Part shown: in pieces, positions 11,768 through 24,672 of the stretch
Layout of the letters: every line of letters starts with the position of its first letter
How positions within the stretch are numbered: the first letter of the stretch is position 1
NCBI GenBank assembly: GCA_019828595.1
Contig: JAHQRK010000017.1
Location: 186,001 to 250,000 of the forward strand
Reading direction: 5' to 3'
From: Aphanomyces cochlioides
Taxonomy: Eukaryota > Oomycota > Saprolegniomycetes > Saprolegniales > Verrucalvaceae
DNA: 64,000 nucleotides
Position numbers and translations under genes: made by a program
The notes under the pieces: generated by a model
What the model was told of the DNA's origin: nothing
The model's database searches: none
What the model saw: only the letters and a program-made list of their open reading frames with translations

Positions 11768-13918
11768 TCATTTGCATTGAAAGAGTCCGGCTGTTGGACG
11801 TTGTGCTGGATCGAGAGCCAAGCATTGAATCGCAATTTCACGGATCCAAGGAGGACATTTAGTCGTAAATGTTGGCTGGATCGAGCCATTGACTACTTTG
11901 ACCATAATGGCAGAGTCAGACAGCGGTTCGTTGGTTCCAGGGTTCTTCACATCAGTGTATGGAATTTGATGCGTGTCAAATTCAGACAACACGACGCCTA
12001 CAACCCACCGTCAGAATATTCACAGACAAATGTGAGGATATACCAAATGAGTAAATATCTGCTGCAGTTGTGTACCGTTGATCTTGAACGACTTCAGGTG
12101 CCATCCATCTGAATGTACCCACGCCCATCGTCTTCGTTTGCTCCAAGTCTTCCTTGGAGATCCCAAAGTCCGTCAACTTGCTTCCCTTCTTGGAGTCAAT
12201 CACAATATTTCTTGACTTGAGATCGCGATGGATAATGTCCATGGAGTGTAAATACACCAGCGCTTCGATGATGCTCTGAATGTGCAAATATTTCTCTCGC
12301 CATGGAATTCCTTTGAGCTGTGCGTGGCCAAGTATTCCTTCATGTCACCGCTGTCCATGTATTCCATGACGCATTTCACATCCACAGGTCGAGTCCAGCA
12401 CGCTCCAATCAAAGTGACAATGTATGGACAGTCGAATTGGCTCATAAGTTTGATTTCATCCACAAAAGATTGGAGTTGACTCACGCTGATCGACTTGGCA
12501 CTGAGTCTCTTGATCGCCACGAGTTGATTGTTGTACGTGCCAAGCCAAACATTGGCAAACGCGCCAGATCCCAACAGTCGGTCGAATTTCACATCAGCGT
12601 CATTGAGCCGTATCAAGCTCAAGGCATCCATGTCGACAGCGCCTTCACCATCAACCGATGGAGCTTCCGTCGTCTGGTACTTTTGTTCGAGTTTAACTTT
12701 TTGTCGTTTGAGCCATCTTCGTCCCATGACGGTGACAATAATGCCATCGAAGACAACACCACCAACAGACAAGCCCACGATCAAGCCAAGCGGTGTTCCA
12801 TGGCTTTCTAAAGTTGTCGTCAAGGCCATGAACTCCGAATGGAAAGTACCTGGACTGGGACTCATGGAGGTATCAACGCACACGGTGAAGTTTGTGGTTT
12901 TGTGTTTCCAAAGTTGCATGAGTGTGCCGCCGTCCGCAGTGCGCTTGGTGGCGTTGTAATTACTCCGCGAATTTTCCAATGTCGCATTGATTCTATTGAG
13001 CGCATTGAACGAGTCGAGCGCCATGGACCAATTCGAAATCTTGGTGTTGTAAAATTCCCTACACGCTCCGATATTACGACAAGGTGACACTCGTACGCTT
13101 TCGTGAGTTTGCTGAATCGAACATTCGACATGGACGACACATTGCATCTGTCGATTTGGCTACGTCCATCAGTGAAACATTCGCTTTGGGAGGTAGATCA
13201 AAACGTACATGGAGTTGAGGTTGGCCCAGTCCACATTTGAAATTGTGAATGGAGTTGGATGTCTCGCAAATCTCCTGTTACATTCGTCAGTGTCGGAGGG
13301 CAGGGGATGACGTACAAGCTTGAAACTTGCGTGTTGTTGAATGCAGTCATGTTTTTCAGCGTCACGTTGGAGAACAAGACGTCAATTCCGTGGACATTCG
13401 GGACGGGAATATCCCGCATCATGTCCTGTAAATATCTAGCGGTCAACAGGTTTCCAGTGGACGAGGACGCACAAGTGGACTAACTTTGGCGGCCAATTCC
13501 GTGGAAATGCTTTCACACGTGTGTTTTTCACTGCTCTAGATGGAGGAATTCAAGCCATGCGAGATCGCACTGCACTTACAAGTATGTCGTGATCTCTGGA
13601 AACGAAGCTTTGAGGAACGTCACCAAGGGTTGGTCGCCAAATGTCCTAGACAGAATCGCTATGAGACTCTTCAAGTAGTTTCTACAATGCATCTTCGTAG
13701 TAACCGAGGAAACTTCCCACTGCTTGGTAGTCCGTCGTATTGAGCACCGTGCAGTTGCGGTCGACGACTTGGAAATGTCCACCGGCACGATTGAACTCTC
13801 TGATGGCAGGGTAGGCGTCGTCGAGGTCAAAGTACGGGCAGTTGTAGTTGACACTCGGGCCAGCAGCCGCGGCCAGTGCTGCCCAAACAGCAAGAGAGGC
13901 AAGATTGACGTTGATCAT
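11768..13918 (-). pseudogene. Receptor-like TKL protein kinase, copy 2 (one frameshift, truncated 3' end)
   Basis: The ATG at 13918 gives the signal peptide MINVNLASLAVWAALAAAA, then NYNCPYFDL, FNRAGGHFQVVDRNC, TFGDQPLVTF and NVHGIDVLFSNVTLKN ectodomain blocks on small exons, a membrane segment (PLGLIVGLSVGGVVFDGI), and a kinase domain with GSGAFANV, VAIKRLSAK, HRDLKSRN, DFGISKED and RWMAPE. Near 12305 one T is missing relative to copies 1 and 4 (GAATTCCATGG against AATTTCCATGG), shifting the frame between the N-lobe and the HRD loop. The last exon ends at RPTAGLFQCK and lacks the usual terminal helix ending in LFSL/LFSM. Glycine loop, Lys, HRD and DFG are otherwise intact, so decay looks recent. 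It is convergent to copy 1. Confidence 0.8.
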
Positions 13919-14579
13919 GGAGACTTGCACAATGGCAAACTCATGATATCGTTCGTCGTCTGTGTCGTGTACATGTCGATGACGCTGTCGTCCGTTCGTG
14001 GTGAAGAAGGTGCCACGACAGGCAACAAACCAATACGATGCACTTGATAGTCCACCACGTCTGTCTCGTTCAACTAGAATGACACTGTGAGCAAAGTTGA
14101 ATGTCTCGGTCGTCCGTCTCGTGCAGAGTTAGTTGCTTGTCTCGCTCAAATTCCCGCGAGGACATGCTGAAATGTGCATCTTGTGTGTTCCAGAGTATTT
14201 TGAAACCAGTGACGACGACTTCCCACGACGAGCTGGCCACGTTCAAGACCGATCAATGCGACCACCTATCGATATCGTCCATTTCAAAGTACTTTACCGA
14301 TCTTTTCCATCTCCAACACACTTGGAGCCCACCAAGTTGCTAGATGTCGAGCTTCTTGCTCATGAGGAGTGAAATGATCGCGGATACGCCTCACCACACT
14401 TTGGCTAGCAGCGGGTGTTAGTTCGACATGAACGCCACGAGGGAGGATATCGATTTGGCCAAGGCAATGGCTGAAACAACTTGTAAGTTTGATGAACATT
14501 TTCTTGGGGTTGGACCAGTTCAAGTTTGAAAATGGCCATCGACTTGGTTGACTCGCAATGTGGCGAATTCAATTTGTCA

Positions 14580-15445
14580 TGCATAGATGTACAAGGTCGA
14601 CACGAACGCGTTGTTTGATGAAGTCATGTTTTTCATCGTCGCGATGTAGTAGGAAAGCAGCAGGTGGAGGCCATCAGGTGTGCTGGCATGTCGAGCATCC
14701 TGTCATATTGAGTCTCTTTCTTCCCTTGAAATGCCAAGCACTCTTGCGCTGGTGTTGGTGGTTCGACTTGTTGTTGTCGATCGTCTTTATGCTGCTCAGG
14801 GACCTCAACGAGCACCGCATCAAAGCGAGAACAAATCTGACGCAAGTTTGTGAAGAATTGTTCGAATCTTGTGCGCGATTTGCGGGGCGGTTGGACGGTG
14901 CCTTGCGTCGCGCACCAAGCAGTCGAACGCAATCTTTCGGATCGAAACGGGAGACTCTTCCGAGAAAGTTGGCCCTTTCATATCGCCGCTGTCCATGTAT
15001 TCCATGACGCATTTGACATCCACAGGACGGGGTCCAGCACGCTCCAATCAACGTGGCAATGTATGGACAGTCGAATTGGCTCATGAGTTTGATTTCATCG
15101 ACGAAGGACTAAAGCTGGGAGACACGGATCGTATCTTGGCACTTCGACGCTTAATCGCCACGAGTTGATTGTTGTACGTGCCAAGCCACACATTAGCAAA
15201 CGCACGAGACCCCAACATTCGATCCAAGTGGTTTTACTACCATCGACTCCTCGAGATAGCGTTGGCAGTTCGCCACCGCTTGGTATTCTGTCGTATGGAG
15301 GACGTGGCAGAATCGATCGAGAATGTGAAAACTGCTCTTGTCTAGTGGGAATAGGCCCGACGTTCAGTAGAGTACAGTGCCGAGCTTCCCACGGCGCTGG
15401 GAAGTTTGTCGTGTTGAGCTCTGTGTGTTGTTTTGCTGTTGACAA
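14580..15445 (-). pseudogene. Receptor-like TKL kinase, copy 3 (scrambled fragments)
   Basis: Minus-strand pieces of the same family lie in the wrong order. An ectodomain scrap (about 15240-15420) is joined to a kinase N-lobe piece (RAFANVWLGTYNNQLVAIKR, DEIKLMSQFDCPYIATLIGA, about 15040-15225). A jump follows to the extreme C-lobe (SIRKIAFDCLVRDARHRPT, ending LASDLFSL, about 14820-14960), then non-kinase sequence, and then an ectodomain fragment (ATMKNMTSSNNAFVSTLYI, about 14583-14640). The HRD and DFG segments are absent and frames shift repeatedly. The product of several deletions and rearrangements. The 15450-16026 stretch holds no recognisable gene apart from the next promoter region. 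Confidence 0.65.
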
Positions 15446-16026
15446 GTTGGAAATTTCGGAAATTTCTCTAGTGAACTCGTTCAGGTCAACCCATCATGTT
15501 TGCTTGATTGCATGCATATGAGTACTGCAGTCCAGTGGTGATTTCCTGAGCTTGCGTTGGCAACCCACTCGGTTGATTTTCACAACTTTTGGTCCAACAT
15601 TATTGTTGCCTCTCTGGTCAAGCTTGTGCGGATGTTGCACGGCCAACCGGGGGAGTTTGTAGTTTGTTTGCGAAAGAAATATGACGCGTCATGTAGATCG
15701 GTGTTGCTCAACATGCAAATCGTTTGCCAAGCGTTTGGTGAATATTTAAGCAGCTTATGGTCGTTTTCGCGAGTGTGGTTGCATGCCGCATGGTTGTTTT
15801 CGATGGAGACTCCCCGTCGACACAGACGATTACAGCTGTATTCGCAACGCGATAGCCTCGACAGGGGGAGCTTCATGCACTATCGTTTCCATGCGCTGGC
15901 CGCATGAAAGCCCGCCGTTCGCCTCAGAAGCTCTCCAGGCCTTCTACTCGCGTAACGGTTGTGGCGCTTCGGTTTCGGTTTCATGAAACGGCTGAGAGGA
16001 GTTTCCTCGTGACTCTTTGGCTCGAC

Positions 16027-19000
16027 ATGGATGCGGCGGCGGCGGCCAACGTGTTTGCCGCAACTCGGTCGAATGATCTAGCGACAGTACAGCAGCTCGT
16101 CGAGGTATTTGCTCTCTTTCCGAGTGTCGTGCAGGGCTGTCAAACTCACGACGGTGTGTAGAGCTTGACAACGTCGATCGCTGGCTTTGATATCAACCGC
16201 GTCGTGGACGACAATTCACACAACACGTTGATGCACATTGCGTGCTCGAATGGCAACTTGCCAGCGTGCAAATACCTCTTTATGCATGGCATGTACCTCA
16301 ACGAACCCAACAAACTCGTACGTGCATCCCTCCGCCGACAACTTTGATGTCGGCTGCTTTCCAGGGCCACACGCCGCTCTTTTATGCCGCCGACTGCGGC
16401 AACTTGCCGCTCGTCAAGTGGATGGTCTCCAACGGCGCCGACATTGACACGGACTACAGCAGCAAGGCTACAATCGAGCGCGACATCGACCGCCGCTACG
16501 ACGTGGCGTTCACGCCGCTCCAGGTGGCGTGCGTCAAAGGCCACGTCGACGTGGTCGACTTTTTGGTCGAGTGCAACGCAGATCTCGGTGGGAGCACGAT
16601 CAACGGCGTCACGCCGCTGCATTTTGCATGCCACCAGGTACCTCTCAGCTCGATCCCCCCTCGCCCTTGACGGTTGTAGAGTCAACGGGCGGTGGCGAAA
16701 ATCCTCTTGGAAGCGGGGGCCGACCTCCATGCGTCGGACCGCACGGGCGTGTCCCCGATGGATCTCGCGTCTGGGGCGACGCAGTCCTTCCTGACAGCCT
16801 ACGACGAGCATGGCACGTTTGAAGACGACAGCTCGCAAGCGTTGGAAACCGACCAGAGTCCAATCGACGGTCCTGACGTGACGCGGTTGTTGCCCGACTG
16901 CATTGGCCGCGCTTTCGGCGCGCAAGTCGCAAGACAACTCGCAAGTTCCGAGTGGAAACTGCGGCAGCAAGGCGTGGTCGACACGGCGCTGGCGATGCAA
17001 GAAGGGGGATCGAACGCCGCCAAGCATTTCGACGCGGCGTGCCATGTCCTCGTCGTCGCGGCCAAGGATTCCGTGAACCAAGTCTTTAGCGCCGCCATGC
17101 CGCTCCTCAAGAGCGCATTCAATGCCGCGATGGCGTCGCCGTCGTTCCACACGCCAGCATTTCACGCTAGCCATCCTCTTGTCGAAGATCTCCTTGGGCT
17201 CTTACTCGGCCGAGCGGCGGGAGCCCACGAACGCGACGCCAGCGACGCCGTGACGGCCGTCCTCTTCTTGGCTTGCAAGAGCGTCCACGCAACGCAGCGC
17301 ATCGTCGCGATCATTCGCGACCAAATACGCCAAAGCGGTGGCAATAGCAGCGGCGGGTGGCGGCAACAACTCGTCTATCTGCGGCTCCTGACGGCGATTG
17401 CAAGCCAATACCGCTTCGCTACCGAGAGCGGTTTCACCATGGACGACGCGACGCAAGTCACAGCGCAAGCGCTAGAGCACGCCAGCGCCAAAGTCCGCAC
17501 GGCGGCGGTGGATCTCTTTGTCCAGTCGATTCTCATCACGAGCGAAGCCTCGGGTACGTTTTCGAGCGTCGTGGGCGCTGGCCAAGCTTGTCTAGGACTC
17601 GACGGGACGCCGGAGGACATTGCCGACCACGTTGGCAACTTTGCCGACTCGATTCTCGCCAAGTACATGGGTGTAGTCAAGCCCGCGCTCGTCGCGACGA
17701 TCCACAACGGGTTGAAGGCCGCGCTCGGGAACAGTCGACGACTCAGCGACGGTCGCATGACGCCTGGAAAGCCCCAAGGTGGAAACAATGCCGCCAAGTT
17801 GAAACAACTCCTCGAGCCCAAGGACGACAGCATGTCGGACGCGGATTTGCCCTACGCGGAACCTGTCCAAGGTAACAGAGCGCTCCCAACGACGACGACG
17901 ACACTTGAGCGCGGTTGTAGATCAATTCAAAGCGCACGCGGACGGCGTGATTGCGTGCTTTGGGGAGAAAGTCGCGCGCTGTCTCTTCTCCAACGCATGG
18001 GCGCCGCGCGTCGAAGGGCTCAGCTTCGTCCAGAAACGCCTCGAAGCGCGCACGAGCGTCGCACTCACACACGTCGTCGTCCATGCGTTGGATATCGTGC
18101 TCCAAGCCGCGCTGAGTGACCGCGTGAACGCCGTCGTAGGCCCTCTCTCTCTCCCGTTGGATCTTGAGCGTGTCGCTGCTTGTAGTACGAAGGCGGGATT
18201 GCGCTGCTCATGGAATTTGTCTTGGCGTACGGCGCGTCCGCGACTGCGAGCGCCAAACAACTCCAAGATGGACTGCGGCCGTTGATTCCTCGCCTTGTGC
18301 TCAAGTACGACGAGAGGCAGCGCTCGCGCTCACGACTGAATGGCTCGTCGTAGGCTAGGCGATACCAAGCCGCGGTTGCAGCTTGTGAGCGAAGACGCGC
18401 TCTTGTTCTTGTCGCGGCAACCGCTGGCCGGGCCTGTCTTTGTCGTGGACGCCATGCCGAGCTTGACGGCGCCGTCCACGGCGTTGGTCGCGAATAAACT
18501 CAACCTGCTTGTCAAACTCTTGCTGGAATTTGGCGTCCAGGAAGCTAGCGGCGGCGGCGGCGGCGCCATCGCGCTCAAACATCTCGTCCACCCTGCCATT
18601 CAAGCTTGTCAACATAAAGATGGCGCGGTCCGCATCGCGGCGATTCAGCTCTTTGCCGAAGCGCTCAAGGTGGCGAGAACGGCGACGATGCCATTTCTAG
18701 ACGGCTTGGCCCGTGGCGCACGACAGAAACTCATCTCCAAGCTTGTCGAGCTTGGCGTTCTCGAGACAGACTTGCTCATGGACGAAGTGGACGACTTTGC
18801 CGTGGACGCCCAGCAGCAGACGCAGCAGCGACCGTCCACGCGCCCCCCGACAGCCAGTGGATCGTCAACAAAGCATCGTCCTGCCTTGACGTCCGTCTCG
18901 GTCCTTGCGCCGCCCAGTACACCGTCGACGGCCTTATCCAGCGGAGGTTGAAACGATTCCCCCTCATTTCCCCCTTGACGGTCGTTGTAGAACTGCCGTA

Positions 19001-21116
19001 CGGCACGGCGTTGACGGACGACCAGCGGAGCGAGTACAGCCGCACGATCACCGTCTTGGGGGAACCGATCGTGCGCTGTCTCCTCGACAAAACATGGGCG
19101 CCACGTGAAGCTGCCGTGCGTGAAATGGAGAAAAAAGTGCTGGAAGCGATTCGGGGGGCCCCCGGGGGGACAAACGGGGGCGGCTTGCTACCGCACGATG
19201 CCGCGACGCTCGTCGTGCTCTCGCAAGCGCTCGAGCTTGTTCTTCACGACACGGTCGCGCGCGTGTATCAATGCGCATTGCGATTCCTCCAAGTCGTCGC
19301 GACGGAGTTCGTCCCTGGCGTCGCGGGCCATGAACTCGTTCTCCAGTCGACGCTGCGACCCGCCATCGAAGCTGTGATTCAAAAGCTCGGCGACTCCAAG
19401 CAACGCCTTCGCTCCGACTCGTTTGCCGTCCTCCACGCGCTGGCGATGCTGCCCCACATCGGCGCCAACGTCATTGCGACGTGTGTTTTGGACCAAATCG
19501 ACCGTCTCGACGGCGCCGCCCCTGTGGCGATTCCAGAGATGCTCATGCTATTGACGTCGCTCCTTCGGACATCAGTGACGCAACCACCAGGGAGCCAGGA
19601 CAAGCAGCAGCAGCAGCTACAGCCGTCGCAAGCGCTCAATCTCCAAGACATTCTCAACGCGATCGTCCCCGCGCTGGAAAACAAACACGTCGACATTCGC
19701 AACGCCGCCGTCGCGGCGTACACGGCGCTGTACCAAGCTGTGAAAGCGCACGCGGCGGATGTCGACATGCAGACGTGTCTAGCCACGCTCAAGCCCGCCG
19801 TGCGCGAAGCCATGACGAAAAACATTCTCCAGCTCCAGAAACAGCAAGCGAGGCCGCTGTCCCCGACGCCGTCGTCCTCGTAGGAGCTCTGTCTTCTTCC
19901 CCCTTGACTGTGATGTTGTAGAGACTCGGCGCCCGAGGTGGAAAGCGCCAGGAGTACGCATGACATGGCCAAAGTCGGCGCGATCTTTGGCGGGGAAGTC
20001 GTCGCGCTCCTGACGTCGTCGGTGGCTTTCAAGCGGCGCCAAGGCGTCGTCGACATGATGACAACGTTGAAAGCGAATTTGGCCAAGTCGACGGTGGAGA
20101 AATCGACGTGGGAAGTCTCTTGTCTCCTCGCCAAGACGCTGCTCCTCGACGCCAATGTGAGCGTTGTTCTAGCCGTCTTGGAGCTCCTGGAAGCCGTCGC
20201 GACGGCCATTCCGTGGGGAGAATGGGGCGTCCATCTCATCCTCGGCTCGACGATTCGATCGGTGCTCCAACAAGCCGCGCATCCTGCTCTCCGCGTCCGT
20301 CTCGCGGTCAAACACGTCCTTCAAGTCATGGCGAGTCGACATCATCTAGGACGAACGGTGGTCACGACGGCGACGTTGAGCGTCCCGGACGACCGACAGC
20401 AGGCGGGAGCAGGACAATCTGGAGGAAACGCGACGGCAAAGACCATGTCGACACGCTGGAAACGCCTCGAGCGGCTACGGATGACGTGGCATTACGTCCT
20501 GCGACTTGAAATGGTCGATGACATGCTGCAGGATCATCCCGCGACGGATCTTTTGTGTCTCGACAACGTCGTCTCGCTGCTAGGCCAAGCCATTGATACG
20601 ACGGCCAGCAGCCCGACGGTCGTCCACGCGACAAAGACTGTCCTCGCTGGGTTTCACACACAAGATGCCACGAGCGTCGTCAAGGCAATCCAAGGCCTGG
20701 CGCCGCGGCAGCGCCAGGCTTTGTCACGGCTGCTGGGCGACAACCAAGACGACAGCGAGCTCCACAATCAGCAGCAGCATCCCGCGGCGGTCGTCGTCCG
20801 GACGAGTCGAGCGTCGCATATTCGACGTGTGGCAGCTCTGCGACCGACGCGACAAGCTGAAGACGACGACGCCGGTGAGCCGTGGAACCAAGCGGAGAAA
20901 CCCCAAGTTCCGCTGTGGCTCCGTGATAAATCCACCGACGACAACGACCACTATGGCGGTGGGACCGACATGACCGGCGGCGCACTCGGCCTTGTGAAAG
21001 CGAGGCGCAAAAGCCACCACCTCCCAATCAGCAACAACAACGAAGAGGACAACGACGAGCTGCTACAACACCGCAGCCGTCGTCGAAGCGTTCACGTCTC
21101 GTATGCTGGCGTCTAG
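16027..21116 (+). CDS. Ankyrin-repeat plus TOG/HEAT-like repeat protein (9 exons, about 1569 aa)
   Basis: Exons: 16027-16104, 16162-16317, 16365-16637, 16680-17871, 17921-18135, 18186-18304, 18354-18946, 18991-19879 and 19922-21116. All introns are 42-57 bases, GT-AG, most ending TTGTAG, and the frame is preserved across each. The N-terminus (MDAAAAANVFAATRSNDLA) carries about four ankyrin repeats (HNTLMHIACSNGNLPACKYL, GHTPLFYAADCGNLPLVKWM, FTPLQVACVKGHVDVVDFL, INGVTPLHFACH). The rest is alpha-helical, with recurring starts such as EWKLRQQGV, AWAPRVEGL, TWAPREAAV and AFKRRQGVV, the pattern of TOG/CLASP-type HEAT arrays that bind tubulin. The tail (about 20880-21116) is charged and low in complexity. 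Likely a cytoskeletal or centrosomal scaffold; that role is inferred. GC-rich with consistent codon use, apparently intact. Confidence 0.85.
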
Positions 21117-21506
21117 CGACCACTTCAAAAAAAATAGCGCGTGCATGATCGTATAACAATCCACCATAAAGTCGAAACTCCAACTTTGACGTCAGTAAAC
21201 GCAGCCATACCTGCAGCGACACTGGTTTCCACCAAAGTCATCCACGCGATGGACGACACAACGATCGAGGGAGAAAACTTTGCCAAGTTACGATTCCCCC
21301 TGGAGCCCCTCGATTCCCCGAAACCTCCTTCCTAGCCACGGACGGTGGCTCGAACACCGTCCGGGCCGTGACGACACACAGAGGGAGAGCGCCTTTTGAA
21401 GTGCACTGCTGGAAAACTTTGACGACGTTCAACCCGACGACGACGACGGGTCGTCGATTTGGTGAAAGAAAGTTGCAATTTGAAATTGGACCGTGTCGTT
21501 TTTTTC

Positions 21507-22736
21507 TTAGTCTTCGTACATCCACTTGTTGCGAATGCGGTGCCGTTTCCGCTTCTTCTCTTCGTTGTATTTGCGCCAGTTGATGTTCTTCGTCTTGAGT
21601 TCTTCCTTGATGCGCTTCGCCTCGGCGCGATTCGCTTCAAAGCTGCTCAAGTCGAAAAAATTGGCCATCTGACGCCCCGCCTTGTCGGTCGGGACGCCCT
21701 GGCGTTGAAAGTACGAGTTGGTCGTCATGTCGCCTGCTTGACCACTGCCGGCAAACCGACCATTGAGCAAGTTCATTTGCGCCACCATCGTGTATTCGTT
21801 CTGTTCCGTCACGGGACCGCTTGCGTTGTCGCCTTGGTTGACATCAGCAGGAACCCAATCGGCCGACTACAACATGCAATCATCCGTGAAAACATGGTCA
21901 AAGAGACTTACTCCAGCGGCAACTGCGCCTTCTGCAGGGGGTTCCCATTGAGTTGTGCCTGTCTGTGTGTCGTAGTAATAATAGCGCTGTGTCTTGGCGT
22001 CAAAATGTTGTTGCCAGCGGTACGTTTCGGTACTACCGCCGAGAATCGAGTTCAAACGGTTGACTGGATCGGACGCATTCGATGCATTGGCGGCGGCGAC
22101 TTTGGCCGCGGGAACATTGGCGACTTTGTTCAGCCATTCCTGGTATTTGGCGCTGCCTGTGACTGCAGTGGCTGTAGCGTCAGTTTGTTGGTCCTGGATC
22201 ACAGCGTCGGCCGGTGGAGCGTCCCATTGCGTTTCCTTGGTTTTCGTGTTGTAATAGTACGGCACATTGGTCGTGGCATCTACGTAGCGAATGAAATCTG
22301 GCGTTTGCGATGTTGCCGCCGAAGCTGCATCCGAGGTAGAGGATATTGTTGCTGCTGTGACGGCGCCAAAAGCATACTCTTCTTCCATGTTTGTTTCGTC
22401 TTCATCTTCGTCGTCTTCGCCTTGGTCGGAGGTATAAAACGCAGGTTGATCCCATCGCGTGCGGCTAGATTTCATGTCGGCGTAGTAGGGTTTTTTCGTC
22501 GATGGATCAATATACTTGACCCAGAGCGCGCCGTCGTCGTCTTCTTCACCGGCTTGGTTGTTGGAATTGCTTGCATCGTGCTGCGAAGCAGTGCCCGATT
22601 GAGCTCCCGCGCCGCCGCTTCTGCTGCTACCTTCTCCAGTGTATCCCTCGGGCTCTGTCCAAGTTGTTTCACCCGTAGCTTCATTGTAGTAGTAAAACCG
22701 CGACGAGTCTTCGTCGAGATGTCGAACCCAAGCCAT
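21507..22736 (-). CDS. Protein with four WW domains (2 exons, about 394 aa)
   Basis: Exon 1 is 22736-21912 and exon 2 is 21866-21507, with a 45-base intron (GTAAGT...TTGTAG). I chose the start MAWVRHLDEDSSRFYYYN because it opens the first WW domain directly. Further WW domains follow: LWVKYIDPSTKKPYYADMKS, FIRYVDATTNVPYYYNTKTK and WQQHFDAKTQRYYYYDTQTG, each closing with W-x2-P. Acidic and Ser/Ala-rich linkers separate them. The C-terminus is strongly basic (RAEAKRIKEELKTKNINWRK, then EEKKRKRHRIRNKW). WW domains bind proline-rich peptides; this array with a basic tail is reminiscent of spliceosome-associated WW proteins, but I cannot name an orthologue. Convergent with the ankyrin/TOG gene across about 390 bases without a gene. 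Confidence 0.82.
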
Positions 22737-24672
22737 CTTCTTCCTTGATCCGTTCAAGCCGTGCGATTCCACTGGTGGGATCCAGACAACTTTCCAAAAT
22801 AATTGTCCAATAAATAATTGTAAAAAATACAATTATATATTGCTGAATATATTGCTATCGATTTATGCAATAATTTTTTCAATATTGTCGCGCCAATGTC
22901 GCGCACACGATCAATCTGCCTGCCAAAGAGATGTGCCCGCGTTTCTCCAGTAGTTAAGGAGATGTAAGCAATGTTTGTATACATTGTCTTTGCTGTTTAA
23001 GAAATTGACGGAATTTTTCGCTGGGTTGTTTTGAAGCCAAAAGTCATTTTAGCATGAAAAACGGCTGAGATTTCGAGTCGCTCATTCTCGACTTGACAAA
23101 ACGACAACGTATTTATTTAAATGCCACTATGCACGTCGATAGCAGGATTCAGAGCTTGCTGATACCTTTGCATCTCTCTTGCGCCAAGACAAGTTGTAAT
23201 GTTGCTGTCATGTTCGTATTTTTTCTTTTCTCGAGCAACAATTCTTTCTATTTTTGGAGACTTTTATTTATTGAGATAAAAGCTCTAATAATATGACGAT
23301 TTCGCTGGCTGTCACAATCTCATGTATACTTGGACAGGTTTGATGGCATTCTAGCAACTCAGGCGAGTCTATGAGCATTTCAAGGCAACGAAGATTAAAA
23401 TCTACTTCGTGGCAATTCTTTTTGTTAATTTCCATCTTTTCGCGACTGAAAAAGAAAAAATCGCTGAAGAAATTGTGCTTCAGCTTCACACTAAGTGTGA
23501 CCAAGAGACGACGTCTAATCTTATCTACAGTTATATTTCTATCACGAGTGAGCTCCCTGCCGCAATCAAAACGGCATCTGCTTTGAAGTTGAAAACCTGA
23601 TTCCTCGCATTTTTCCGTCAGCGATTTATCGAGATAAAAATTCCATCTCGATTTTGTATTGTGCGAAATTTTGCGACCAGAATTTTGAATTTGTATGAAA
23701 AAATAGAAGTCTTCGATATTTTGGTGAAAACCACGACTTCAAATTTTCCAGCTCGCCATGACGCGTGAAAGCCTCGTTGACGCATGAGTCACTCATCACG
23801 ATGGCTGTTGCGCTTGATGACGCAATGGGAGCACATAGGCATGGACTATGTAGCTATCAAGTGAATCGGGTACAGCGTTGGACTGAGCGGTGACATTTCG
23901 AGCGTGTGAAATATTACAAGTGTGTCTTCGATTGTGTGGTTGGACGCAGAAAGAATTCCAACACGACACAGCGGTGCGCTCTGCTCCGTTCCGTCGACGG
24001 ATTGAGAGCGATCTGGCGACCAACCACGCGTCAACCACCGATTGCAGTGACCGTGAAAGAATCGATGAGACCATCCCGGACAGCTACAGTCATTGCATGG
24101 ACATCTTGATGACTGCTGAGATTCCATAGTATTCACGCGATATTGACGGTGCTGATGGAGCCAAGGATACGTAGTTTGCAAAGAACTCATCCATGTAGCA
24201 GCGGGCAAACACATGCTCCATCGCTGTTTTGATTGTGACTTATAAAGACATTATGGCCACCTATGCGCCGTGGATGGTCACGTTCATCGAAACCTTGGTG
24301 CAGTTGCAAGGAAAGTCTGCGTGGCCGTGCAAGTCTTTGCGATCGCAAGCGAGATTTCATTTGAATTGACTAGATATTGTCTGATTGACTCAAAATTTCC
24401 GAACCTGGCAGAAATCGATCAAACTTTCAATCAATCACCAAATCGAACCAGCCAATCAGCGTCCAGAATTTGTTTAAACACACACAAAACACACCAACAC
24501 ACATACACATTAATTCATGTACCTTCCGATTATACTTGAATTCACTATTGCCCGATTGATCACACAAATTTCGTCGATTTTGATCAAAACTGTAAATTTG
24601 GACGAAAAAGACAATAATGATTGTACGCAACATTTACATAATTCTACCACGACAACGTCGTTTCCTCGCGGT
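22737..24672. other. Intergenic, AT-rich, no gene seen
   Basis: This holds the upstream region of the WW gene and the downstream region of the next minus-strand gene. ORFs are short and without recognisable domains. Part of 24400-24640 (CCAATCAGCG..., runs of CACACACAAAACACAC) belongs to the dispersed AT-rich repeat family also present near 29.1, 32.5, 43.4, 50.7 and 55.2 kb. Confidence 0.4.

Noticed and set aside
16146..17174. Long minus-strand open frame (342 codons) opposite the ankyrin/TOG gene
   Set aside because: Antisense shadow of GC-rich coding exons; Arg/His/Val-rich with no domain, and the sense gene accounts for the sequence.
19379..20311. 310-codon minus-strand open frame
   Set aside because: Shadow of exons 8-9 of the ankyrin/TOG gene; Ser/Thr/Arg-rich composition.
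21459..22748. 429-codon plus-strand open frame over the WW gene
   Set aside because: Cys/Val/Phe-rich antisense frame; the minus strand encodes four clear WW domains.
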